Shown one piece after another: positions 1 through 5,838 of a stretch of 7,514 bases of DNA. The position numbers and the translations under genes are program-made. The notes beneath the pieces were generated by a model. It searched no databases and had not been told where the DNA came from. It saw only the letters and a list, made by a program, of their open reading frames with translations. The stretch is from positions 1 through 7,514 of the forward strand of contig JASLEM010000432.1 in NCBI GenBank assembly GCA_030151165.1, read 5' to 3'. Source of the stretch: Burkholderiaceae bacterium (lineage in GTDB: Bacteria > Pseudomonadota > Gammaproteobacteria > Burkholderiales > Burkholderiaceae). Numbering within the stretch: position 1 is the stretch's first letter; each line of letters starts with the position of its first letter.

Positions 1-738
1 TTCGCGCTGGTGCAGGAAGTCGGCCTCGCCGGTGAAGTTGCCGATCAGGCCACCGGCCTCGGTGATGATGAGCGACCCCGCCGCGATGTCCCAGGGGCTG
101 AGCCCGGTCTCGAAGAAGCCGTCGAGGTAGCCGGCGGCGACGTAGCAGAGGTCCAGCGACGCGGCGCCCGGGCGGCGCAGGCCGGCGCACTGCACGGAGA
201 CCTCCTCGAACATCTTCATGTAGCGCTTGAAGTTGTCGCCCTTGCGGAACGGGAAGCCGGTGCCGATCAGCGAGTCGCCCATGCGCGTGCGCTTGGAGAC
301 GCGCAGGCGGCGCTCGTTGAGGTAGGCGCCGCGGCCGCGCGAGGCGATGAAGAGGTCGTTGCGCGACGGGTCGTACACGACGGCCTGCTGCACGACGCCG
401 CGGTGCGCCAGCGCGATCGAGACCGCGTAGACCGGGAAGCCGTGGATGAAGTTGGTGGTGCCGTCCAGCGGATCGATGATCCAGGTGAACTCGCTGTCCT
501 TCGCGCCGTGCTCGCGGCCGGATTCCTCGGCCAGGATGCCGTGGCCCGGATAGGCCTGCAGGATGGTCTCGATGATGACCTGTTCCGCGTGCTGGTCGAC
601 CTCGGTGACGAAGTCGTTCGTGCTCTTCGTCTGGACCAGCACCTTCTCGATGTCGAGCGACGCCCGGCTGATGACGGACCCGGCCGCGCGCGCCGCCTTG
701 ACGGCAATGTTGAGCATCGGGTGGAGGGTCAGTGACAT
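1..738 (-). CDS. suhB: SuhB-type inositol-1-monophosphatase (3' end cut off)
   Basis: Magnesium-dependent phosphatase of the inositol monophosphatase family. It hydrolyses myo-inositol 1-phosphate; in Escherichia coli, SuhB also joins the Nus complex in rRNA antitermination. The visible 246 codons read without a stop to base 1; about 20 residues are missing compared with the usual ~267. Family motifs are clear: NDFVTEVD at residues 41-48, EES at 71-73 (metal-binding Glu), DPLDGTTNF at 89-97 (metal and phosphate site) and WDIAAG at 216-221 (Asp217 metal ligand). The opening [16 protein letters not shown] resembles E. coli SuhB closely, which supports the ATG at 738; an AGG lies 7 nt upstream of it. 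The gene is divergent from trmJ. suhB and trmJ are also neighbours in gammaproteobacteria. Family identity is secure; which role (metabolic or antitermination) dominates here cannot be read from the sequence. Confidence 0.96.
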   Translation of the reverse strand, partial: MSLTLHPMLNIAVKAARAAGSVISRASLDIEKVLVQTKSTNDFVTEVDQHAEQVIIETILQAYPGHGILAEESGREHGAKDSEFTWIIDPLDGTTNFIHGFPVYAVSIALAHRGVVQQAVVYDPSRNDLFIASRGRGAYLNERRLRVSKRTRMGDSLIGTGFPFRKGDNFKRYMKMFEEVSVQCAGLRRPGAASLDLCYVAAGYLDGFFETGLSPWDIAAGSLIITEAGGLIGNFTGEADFLHQRE

Positions 739-852
739 GGGCGTACCTGTTGACGAGCCGCGCTCGACAACGTGTGGAGCGCTCGGCGGGAGCGGGAAGG
801 GCGACAGCGACGAAAGAGCGGTGCGAAGGCCGGGCCGGGGCTCGAGCGAGCC

Positions 853-857
853 GAGGG
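853..857 (+). promoter_or_regulatory. Possible ribosome binding site for the ATG at 865
   Basis: GAGGG lies 7 nt before the ATG at 865 and is the only good Shine-Dalgarno-like sequence ahead of any in-frame trmJ start. It favours 865 over the GTG at 940 and TTG at 949, which have no such element. Confidence 0.4.
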
Positions 858-864
858 CGCGACA

Positions 865-1722
865 ATGCGGGTGAACCCGTATTCTAGTCCGCTTGCGGCC
901 CGCCTGTCTTCCCCGGCGAGCCGCCGCTCCAACCGACCGGTGCATTTCTTGACAGATCCGACCCCTCCGCTCGCCGCCGACCGCACCCGCTTCGTCCTCG
1001 TCGACACCAGCCATCCCGGCAACGTCGGCGCGGCCGCGCGCGCGATGAAGGTGATGGGGTTCTCCGACCTCGTGCTCGTGACGCCGCGCTTCGCGGACGT
1101 GCTGACGCAGCCCGACGCGATCGCGATGGCGTCCGGCGCGACCGACATCCTCGAGCGCGCCCGCATCGTCGACTCGCTCGCCGAGGCGCTCGCCGGCACC
1201 ACCTTCGCCTGCGCGACCGCGATGACGCCGCGCGACTTCGGGCCGCCCGTGCGAGCGCCGCGCGAGTGCTTCGCGGAGCTCGCCGCCACGGCGCACCGCG
1301 TCGCGTTCGTGTTCGGCGGCGAGCGCTTCGGGCTGTCGAACGAGCACGTCTACGAATGCCACGTCTGCATCAGCATCCCGACCCAGCCCGAGTACGGCTC
1401 GCTCAACCTCGCGCAGGCCGTGCAGCTGCTGTCCTACGACTGGCGCCAGGCGCTCGGCGGCTTCCCGGTGGTGGCGCGCACGCAGGTTCCGGTCGAGGCC
1501 GACGCCGCCGCCGTGCGCGGCCTGCTGTCGCACTGGCGCGAGATGCTGGTCGGCATCGATTTCCTCGATCCGCAGGTGCCGCGCAAGCTGATGGCGCGGC
1601 TGCACCAGCTCGTCAACCGGGCGCGCGTCACGACCGAGGAAGTGCACATCCTGCGCGGCATCGCGCGGCAGGTGCAGAAGCTCGACGAACAGGCCCGGAA
1701 AGGACGCGGCGAGGGGCGCTGA
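865..1722 (+). CDS. trmJ: tRNA (cytidine/uridine-32 2'-O)-methyltransferase TrmJ
   Basis: SPOUT-superfamily enzyme that uses S-adenosylmethionine to methylate the 2'-OH of nucleotide 32 in the tRNA anticodon loop. From the ATG at 865 it has 285 residues. The core starts near residue 43 with [11 protein letters not shown] (43-53); Arg59 aligns with E. coli TrmJ Arg23, implicated in catalysis. The SAM-binding trefoil-knot motifs are [10 protein letters not shown] (150-159) and [12 protein letters not shown] (around 175-186). The C-terminal helical segment containing [13 protein letters not shown] is typical of bacterial TrmJ. The start is uncertain: 865 has a Shine-Dalgarno but adds about 40 unconserved, Pro/Ser/Arg-rich residues compared with the 246-residue E. 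coli protein. GTG at 940 or TTG at 949 would give a family-like length of 257-260 residues, and an in-frame ATG at 772 is less likely. Divergent from suhB, co-directional with cysE. Confidence 0.94.
   Translation: MRVNPYSSPLAARLSSPASRRSNRPVHFLTDPTPPLAADRTRFVLVDTSHPGNVGAAARAMKVMGFSDLVLVTPRFADVLTQPDAIAMASGATDILERARIVDSLAEALAGTTFACATAMTPRDFGPPVRAPRECFAELAATAHRVAFVFGGERFGLSNEHVYECHVCISIPTQPEYGSLNLAQAVQLLSYDWRQALGGFPVVARTQVPVEADAAAVRGLLSHWREMLVGIDFLDPQVPRKLMARLHQLVNRARVTTEEVHILRGIARQVQKLDEQARKGRGEGR
868..879. repeat. Small dyad beside the suhB promoter
   Basis: The 12 bases CGGGTGAACCCG form a perfect inverted repeat of 5 bp with a 2-base centre. It sits immediately downstream of the candidate suhB -10, about where transcription would begin. 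This is a typical position for a repressor operator, but a dyad this short is expected by chance in GC-rich DNA. Confidence 0.3.
881..910 (-). promoter_or_regulatory. Candidate sigma-70 promoter for suhB
   Basis: Read on the minus strand, TAGAAT (881-886, 5 of 6 matches to the -10 consensus) is preceded by 18 nt and then AAGACA (905-910, 4 of 6 matches to the -35 consensus). This is one of the few AT-rich spots in the suhB-trmJ gap. Transcription would start near 874, giving suhB a leader of about 135 nt. The match is by eye only. On the plus strand the same bases read TATTCT, which could serve as a weaker -10 for trmJ, though I see no -35 partner for it. Confidence 0.45.
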
Positions 1723-1764
1723 GGCGCTCGCCAACATCGCCGTCGGGGCGATCCCGCGCCTGCC

Positions 1765-1793
1765 CGGCAGTGGCGGGGAGCTGCCGCTACACT
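1765..1793 (+). promoter_or_regulatory. Possible cysE promoter with inverted repeat
   Basis: TACACT (1788-1793, 4 of 6 matches to the -10 consensus) lies 34 nt before the cysE ATG. Just upstream, CGGCAG (1765-1770) and CTGCCG (1781-1786) form a 6-bp inverted repeat around a 10-base spacer, covering the place where a -35 would be; no good -35 hexamer is visible. The repeat has no T-tract, so it is not an intrinsic terminator for trmJ. It could be an operator, or cysE may simply be read from the trmJ transcript across the 105-nt gap. Confidence 0.3.
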
Positions 1794-1827
1794 CGCCGCT
1801 CCCGCCCGTGAACCCGAACTCCGATCC

Positions 1828-2604
1828 ATGTTCAACCGCCTGCGCGAAGACATCGCCTGCATCCTCGAACGCGACCCCGCCGCGCGGTCCGGCCTCGAGG
1901 TGCTGCTGTGTTATCCGGGCCTGCACGCGCTGCTGTGGCATCGCCGCGCGAAGTGGTTCTGGGCGCGCGGGATGCACACGCTCGGGCGCTTCACCTCGCA
2001 CCTCGGGCGCTTCTTCACGGGCATCGAGATCCACCCCGGCGCGACCCTCGGCCGGCGCGTGTTCATCGACCACGGCATGGGCGTCGTGATCGGCGAGATG
2101 GCCGAGATCCACGACGACTGCACGATCTACCAGGGCGTGACGCTGGGCGGCACGTCGCTCGTCAAGGGCGCGAAGCGCCATCCGACGCTGGAGCGCGGCG
2201 TGATCGTCGGCGCGAACGCGAGCGTGCTGGGCGGCTTCACCGTCGGTGCCGGCGCCCGCGTGGGCTCGGGCGCGGTCGTCACGCGCCCCGTGCCCGCGGG
2301 CGCGACGGCGGTCGGCAACCCGGCGCGCATCATCGCCGCCGAGACCGACGCCGCCCGCGAGGCCACCGCCGCGCGCCTGGGCTTCTCGGCCTACGGCGTG
2401 ACGCAGGGCGACGACCCGGTCGCGCTCGCGATGAAGGGGCTGATCGACAACGCGTCCGCGCACGAGCACCAGATCGCGCTGCTGTGGGCCGCGATCGAGC
2501 GCGTGCTCGCCGAAGGCACCGTGAAGGCGAAGGACTGCGTGCCGACCGACGCGCAGACCGGCGAGCGCTTCGACGCCGAAGGCCTGAGCCGGCTGGTCAA
2601 GTAG
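1828..2604 (+). CDS. cysE: Serine O-acetyltransferase, short EpsC type
   Basis: Cytoplasmic enzyme that transfers acetyl from acetyl-CoA to L-serine, giving O-acetylserine for cysteine synthesis. The 258-residue protein has a short N-terminal helical part (1-64) with the family signature [20 protein letters not shown] (16-35). A left-handed beta-helix of hexapeptide repeats follows (about 65-170). The catalytic pair matches the family: DHG with His82, and IEIHP with Glu67 where E. coli has Asp143; Glu there is common in the short EpsC-type enzymes. GVTLGGT (103-109) and KRHP (117-120) are the other active-site strands. It lacks most of the long N-terminal domain of E. coli CysE (273 residues) but carries about 88 residues after the beta-helix, ending LVK rather than the terminal Ile that docks into CysK in the classic cysteine synthase complex. 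Shine-Dalgarno is weak. It follows trmJ at 105 nt. Confidence 0.95.
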   Translation: MFNRLREDIACILERDPAARSGLEVLLCYPGLHALLWHRRAKWFWARGMHTLGRFTSHLGRFFTGIEIHPGATLGRRVFIDHGMGVVIGEMAEIHDDCTIYQGVTLGGTSLVKGAKRHPTLERGVIVGANASVLGGFTVGAGARVGSGAVVTRPVPAGATAVGNPARIIAAETDAAREATAARLGFSAYGVTQGDDPVALAMKGLIDNASAHEHQIALLWAAIERVLAEGTVKAKDCVPTDAQTGERFDAEGLSRLVK

Positions 2605-2666
2605 GCGCAGGCGCGACGCGCGGTCGAGGGACGCAGACGGCGGGACGGCCTCGCGGCCTCACGCCC

Positions 2667-4415
2667 TCACTTCGTCAGCGACGCCGGCAGCCACGAGCGC
2701 AACGACTCGTGCCAGTTGGTCGCGACGTCGATCCGCACGCTGCCGCTCCACGCGGTCTTGAAGCCATCGGGCTCGACGAAACGGTAGTGCGCGTAGTAAG
2801 TGCCGGGCGCGGGGCGCGCGAGCCGGCCTTCGGGGCCGTTGAACTCGCCGCGGGCGACGATCTGCTGGAAGTCGGCGTCGGTCGCGAGCTCGACGTCCTC
2901 CCGGTCGGCCGGGTTGCCGCCCCACATCAGCTCGATGGCGCTGCCGTCCGGGCTCAGGTGGCCGATCGGCGCGCGCGGGGTCGGGCGCAGCACGAAGGTC
3001 TGCGCGTCGCCCCAGCCGCTGCGCACGCCGTGGGCGTCCACGCTGACGACGCGCCACCAGTAGACGCCGTCGGTCGCGCCGAAATCGGTGCCGACGGGGT
3101 GGAACACGAGCTGGGTGTCCGCGACGTCCTCGGCGTGCAGCGCGACCTGCTGGAACGCGGCGTCGCGCGCGACGTCGACGACGTAGCGGCGCGCGTCCGC
3201 GCTCTTCGTCCAGCGCAGCGAGACGTCGCCCGCCGGCAGCTTCGCGTTCGCCGCGGGCTCGACGAGGAACGGCGATTCGGGGCGCGCGTGCATCTCGATG
3301 TCGCGCACGGCGTCCAGGCCCTCGAGCCCCTCGGGGCTGATGCGGCGTGCGCGCAGGTGCCACTTGCCGTCGGCGAGCTGCGGGATGCGGATGTCGCTGC
3401 CGGCCGGCACGCGCAGGTCGAGCAGCACGTGCTCGAACGCGGCGTCGTCGGCGACCTGCACGCGCAGCGGCGTGTTGCCCGGCACGTGCAGGCGCAGCGG
3501 CAGGTGGTCGAACGTGGCGGGCAGCGCGGACAGGTCCGGCGCCGGCGGCAGCGGCAGCACGGCCGGCACCTTGCCGGGCGCGAGCGGCGCGCCGAAGTTC
3601 GCGGGGACGTCGGCGGCCTGCGCGGGCACGTCGCCGACCTGCGCGTGCACCTTGCCTTCGAGCACCTCAGTGGTCGACACGTTGACCGCCGCGCCGCCGT
3701 TGGCGGCACCGTTCTCGCCGGCAGTCACTTCGTTGTGGACGCGGTAGTTGGTGCCGCGCACGCCGATCACGGCGGTGGGCGTGCTGACCTCCAGCGGCCG
3801 CGCGCGCAGCACCTTGGTGGCCAGCACCTCGACGCTGCCGCTCAGCAGCCGCAGCGTCGCGGCGACGAGGCCGTCGTCGATCGCCGCGGCCGTGGCGCGC
3901 ACCTGGAAGCGGCGCTGCTCGTCGAGCCGGCCCTCGGTGTTCGCGGCGAGCTTGACGCGCGAGCCGTCGGCCAGCTGCACGACGGCGGTGCTGCCGTCGC
4001 CCGTGCGGATCGCGTCGCCGACGTTGAACGACGCGCCCGCGGCCGCCGGCTTGCCGGCGATCTGCACGTCGCCGAACACGCTCACGAGCGTCGCCGGCAC
4101 CGACTTGCTGCGCAGGTAGCGCGCCGGCACCATCAGCGTCTGGCCGGGGTCGATGCGGTTCGAGTTCGGCAGGTGGTTGATGCGCGCGATCTCCTTCCAC
4201 GCGCCCGGCTCGGTGAACAGCGTGTGGCTCAGGCCGATCAGCGTGTCGTGCGTGGTGACGGTGTACGGGATCAGCGTGTCGGCGAGGTCGGGCGGGGTCG
4301 GCGTGGCGCCGTTCGGCGGCGGGGCCGCGACGGCCGCGTGGGCGCCGAGCAGGGCGCCCAGCGCGAAGGTCAGCGCCGTGGGAGTCGGGAAGGATCGATG
4401 GGTCGTCGACGGCAT
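2667..4415 (-). CDS. Exported LysM-FecR protein with fibronectin-III-like modules
   Basis: I recognise the domains but not a characterised function. The 582-residue protein starts with a Sec signal peptide (hydrophobic core about 14-25, likely cut after AVA at 28-30). A LysM domain follows (about 50-97, YTVTTHDTLIGLS through DPGQTLMVP), which usually binds peptidoglycan. Next is a FecR domain (about 105-228), with VGDAIRTGDGS, VVQLADGSRVKL and TPTAVIGVRGT motifs. After a Pro/Ala-rich linker come three fibronectin-III-like modules (about 305-375, 385-476, 482-565), each with a D-A-x-F-like motif (DAAFEHV, DAAFQQV, DADFQQI). There is no transmembrane anchor beyond the signal. No ECF sigma factor or TonB receptor gene is near, so it is unlikely to be a classic FecR signalling protein; a periplasmic or cell-wall scaffold is my inference. 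ATG at 4415 is chosen because the signal peptide begins there; a GTG at 4421 is in frame with a slightly better purine tract upstream. It lies 95 nt after mog on the same strand and converges on cysE. Confidence 0.88.
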   Translation of the reverse strand: MPSTTHRSFPTPTALTFALGALLGAHAAVAAPPPNGATPTPPDLADTLIPYTVTTHDTLIGLSHTLFTEPGAWKEIARINHLPNSNRIDPGQTLMVPARYLRSKSVPATLVSVFGDVQIAGKPAAAGASFNVGDAIRTGDGSTAVVQLADGSRVKLAANTEGRLDEQRRFQVRATAAAIDDGLVAATLRLLSGSVEVLATKVLRARPLEVSTPTAVIGVRGTNYRVHNEVTAGENGAANGGAAVNVSTTEVLEGKVHAQVGDVPAQAADVPANFGAPLAPGKVPAVLPLPPAPDLSALPATFDHLPLRLHVPGNTPLRVQVADDAAFEHVLLDLRVPAGSDIRIPQLADGKWHLRARRISPEGLEGLDAVRDIEMHARPESPFLVEPAANAKLPAGDVSLRWTKSADARRYVVDVARDAAFQQVALHAEDVADTQLVFHPVGTDFGATDGVYWWRVVSVDAHGVRSGWGDAQTFVLRPTPRAPIGHLSPDGSAIELMWGGNPADREDVELATDADFQQIVARGEFNGPEGRLARPAPGTYYAHYRFVEPDGFKTAWSGSVRIDVATNWHESLRSWLPASLTK

Positions 4416-4433
4416 GGGCACTGAGGGGCTCTT

Positions 4434-4448
4434 CTGTTGCTGTTGCTG
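4434..4448. repeat. Short 6-base tandem repeat in the leader of the LysM-FecR gene
   Basis: CTGTTG is repeated 2.5 times (CAGCAA units on the coding strand), starting about 19 nt before the ATG of the LysM-FecR gene. If translation began further upstream it would encode a run of five Gln, but the signal peptide places the start after it. It is short enough to be chance, though such tracts can vary in length. Confidence 0.4.
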
Positions 4449-4510
4449 CGGGTTCAGGGACGGAACGTGGTCGTGCAACGCTCGAGCTGCCCTTTTGGCT
4501 GACGTGCCGT

Positions 4511-5107
4511 TCAACTCGACGGCGGGCGCCGTGCGGATTTTGGCCGAAATGCCGCGCAGACCGACGCATCCGTCTCGATGTAGGGCCCGCCGACCAGGTC
4601 GACGCAGTACGGCACCGCCGCGAAGATCCCCGGCACCGGCGGGGCGAGGTCGGGCAGGCCCTGCAGCGTCTCGGCGATCGCCTTGGGCTGGCCGGGCAGG
4701 TTCAGGATCAGGCACCGCCCGCGGATCACGCCCACTTGGCGCGACAGGATCGCCGTCGGCACGAAGCGCAGGCCGATCTGGCGCATCTGCTCACCGAAGC
4801 CGGGCATTTCGCGGTCGGCGACGGCCAGCGTGGCCTCGGGCGTGACGTCGCGCGGCGCCGGGCCGGTGCCGCCGGTGGTCAGGACGAGGGCGCAGCCGGC
4901 CTCGTCGACGAGCTGGCGCAGCGTGGCGCTGATCGTCGGCGCGTCGTCGGCGATCAGGCGCTCTTCCCAGTCGACCGGGTTGCGCACCGCGCGCGAAAGC
5001 CATTCGCGCAGCGACGGCAGCCCCTTGTCCTCGTAGACGCCGGCCGACGCGCGGTCGCTGATCGAGACCAGCCCGATGCGCACGCGATCGAGCGACGCGT
5101 CAGTCAT
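4511..5107 (-). CDS. mog: Molybdopterin adenylyltransferase Mog
   Basis: Cytoplasmic enzyme that adenylates molybdopterin with ATP, preparing it for molybdate insertion by MoeA in molybdenum cofactor synthesis. The 198-residue product is nearly the same length as E. coli Mog (195) and is alike throughout: RIGLVSISDRAS at 10-21, the MPT/nucleotide-binding loop TTGGTGPAPRDVTPEAT at 77-93, REMPGFGEQMRQI at 99-111, SRQVGVIR at 122-129, LNLPGQPKAI at 135-144 and the C-terminal FRPKSARR at 187-194. The start at 5107 is chosen because family homology begins a few residues later and the ATG overlaps the darP stop (ATGACTGA), giving an 8-nt overlap that suggests translational coupling. An in-frame ATG at 5140 lies deep inside darP and is unlikely. 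The match is to Mog rather than the MoaB paralogue. No other Moco genes are visible. Confidence 0.96.
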   Translation of the reverse strand: MTDASLDRVRIGLVSISDRASAGVYEDKGLPSLREWLSRAVRNPVDWEERLIADDAPTISATLRQLVDEAGCALVLTTGGTGPAPRDVTPEATLAVADREMPGFGEQMRQIGLRFVPTAILSRQVGVIRGRCLILNLPGQPKAIAETLQGLPDLAPPVPGIFAAVPYCVDLVGGPYIETDASVCAAFRPKSARRPPSS

Positions 5108-5729
5108 CGTGCGACGGGTCGGACGGCTCGTCGCCGGCATCGGCGTCCGGCACGTCCGTCATCAGGCCCTTGACCATCTGGAACAGGTCGCGGAACACGC
5201 GGCCGCGGCGCGCGCCCGGCTCGACCTTCTCCTTGCGCGCGGCGCGCACGAGGCTGCGCAGTTGCTGCACGTCGGTCTGCGGGTATTCCTCGAGCCATTT
5301 CGCCAGCGCGTCGTCGTCGGCGATCAGCTGGTCGCGCCAGTACTCGGCCTGGTGCATCGCGAGGGTGTCCTTGGCGCTGCCGACGCGGAACGACGCGATG
5401 GCCTCGCGCATCGGCTCGGGATCCTCGAACTTCATCAGCTTGCCGATGTACTGGAGCTGGCGCCGCTTGCCCTCGAACGAGCGCGTGCGGCGCAGTTCGG
5501 CGAAGGCGTCGCGCAGGCGATCCTCCATCTTGACGGCGGCGAGCCGGTCCTCGGGCAGGCTGGCCAGGGCCTCGCCCAGCTCCTGCAGGTCGTGCATCTG
5601 CTGCTTCAGCTCGTTGCGGCTGGGGGCGAGGCCGTCGATGGCCGCCTGGCGCTTGCTGACGGGCGCGTCGACGTCCTCGATCTCGACCTCGGCCTGGCGG
5701 TTGGAGGCGTGCTTGGGCTCGCGGGGCAT
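5100..5729 (-). CDS. darP: Ribosome biogenesis factor DarP (YjgA/DUF615)
   Basis: Highly charged helical protein of 209 residues in the YjgA family. E. coli DarP binds late 50S ribosomal precursors and helps the peptidyl transferase centre to mature. Family hallmarks are the PSRNELKQQMHDLQELGEAL helix (36-55), the GKRRQLQYIGKLM motif (87-99), the YWRDQLI segment (130-136) and DVQQLRSLVRAARKEK (153-168). Compared with the 183-residue E. coli protein it has a longer basic/acidic N-terminus and a low-complexity acidic tail (from about 191, rich in Asp, Pro and Ser), both likely disordered. The ATG at 5729 has no strong Shine-Dalgarno. It is the first gene of a probable darP-mog unit and is divergent from pmbA, as in E. 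coli, where yjgA and pmbA are also divergent neighbours; this supports both calls. Confidence 0.94.
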   Translation of the reverse strand: MPREPKHASNRQAEVEIEDVDAPVSKRQAAIDGLAPSRNELKQQMHDLQELGEALASLPEDRLAAVKMEDRLRDAFAELRRTRSFEGKRRQLQYIGKLMKFEDPEPMREAIASFRVGSAKDTLAMHQAEYWRDQLIADDDALAKWLEEYPQTDVQQLRSLVRAARKEKVEPGARRGRVFRDLFQMVKGLMTDVPDADAGDEPSDPSHDD

Positions 5730-5754
5730 GGTTCGAAGGACTCTCTGGGATCGC

Positions 5755-5760
5755 TATGAT
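5755..5760 (+). promoter_or_regulatory. Candidate -10 element for pmbA
   Basis: TATGAT matches the sigma-70 -10 consensus at 5 of 6 positions. It lies in the darP-pmbA gap and would give a pmbA leader of about 70 nt. The 17-nt-spaced -35 position reads TTCGAA (5732-5737), a poor match. Assigned by eye. Confidence 0.4.
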
Positions 5761-5826
5761 GGCCCGGATTGTCCCGCATTGGCGCCGGTCCAGGCCATGC
5801 CGCGCAGCCGACTACACGAACAAGGC

Positions 5827-5831
5827 AAGGA
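5827..5831 (+). promoter_or_regulatory. Ribosome binding site of pmbA
   Basis: AAGGA lies 7 nt before the ATG at 5839. It decides the start in favour of 5839 over the in-frame ATG at 5797, which would add 14 residues and has no such site. Confidence 0.65.
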
Positions 5832-5838
5832 AAAGCCG

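Noticed and set aside
10..735. A 241-codon plus-strand open frame over suhB
   Set aside because: The antisense frame of suhB is low in complexity, while the minus strand gives a full set of inositol monophosphatase motifs.
750..755. TTGACG, a possible -35 for trmJ
   Set aside because: The properly spaced downstream sequence (around 773-778) does not resemble a -10 element.
949..954. Perfect -35 hexamer TTGACA on the plus strand
   Set aside because: No -10-like hexamer lies 16-18 nt downstream and the site falls where TrmJ coding similarity is about to begin; the TTG may instead be a start codon.
2605..2666. Possible bidirectional terminator between the converging cysE and LysM-FecR genes
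   Set aside because: Only a 4-bp GGCC stem with a 4-base loop (2647-2658) is visible, with no T-tract on either strand. Termination here may be Rho-dependent.
1908..4424. An 838-codon plus-strand open frame opposite the LysM-FecR gene
   Set aside because: Its product is Arg/Ala/Gly-rich with no recognisable domain. It crosses cysE in another frame and is antisense to a gene with a signal peptide and clear domains; such frames are common in very GC-rich DNA.
4416..4715. Upstream extension of the LysM-FecR gene to an ATG at 4715
   Set aside because: The extension lies inside mog in another frame and would bury the signal peptide in the interior of the protein.
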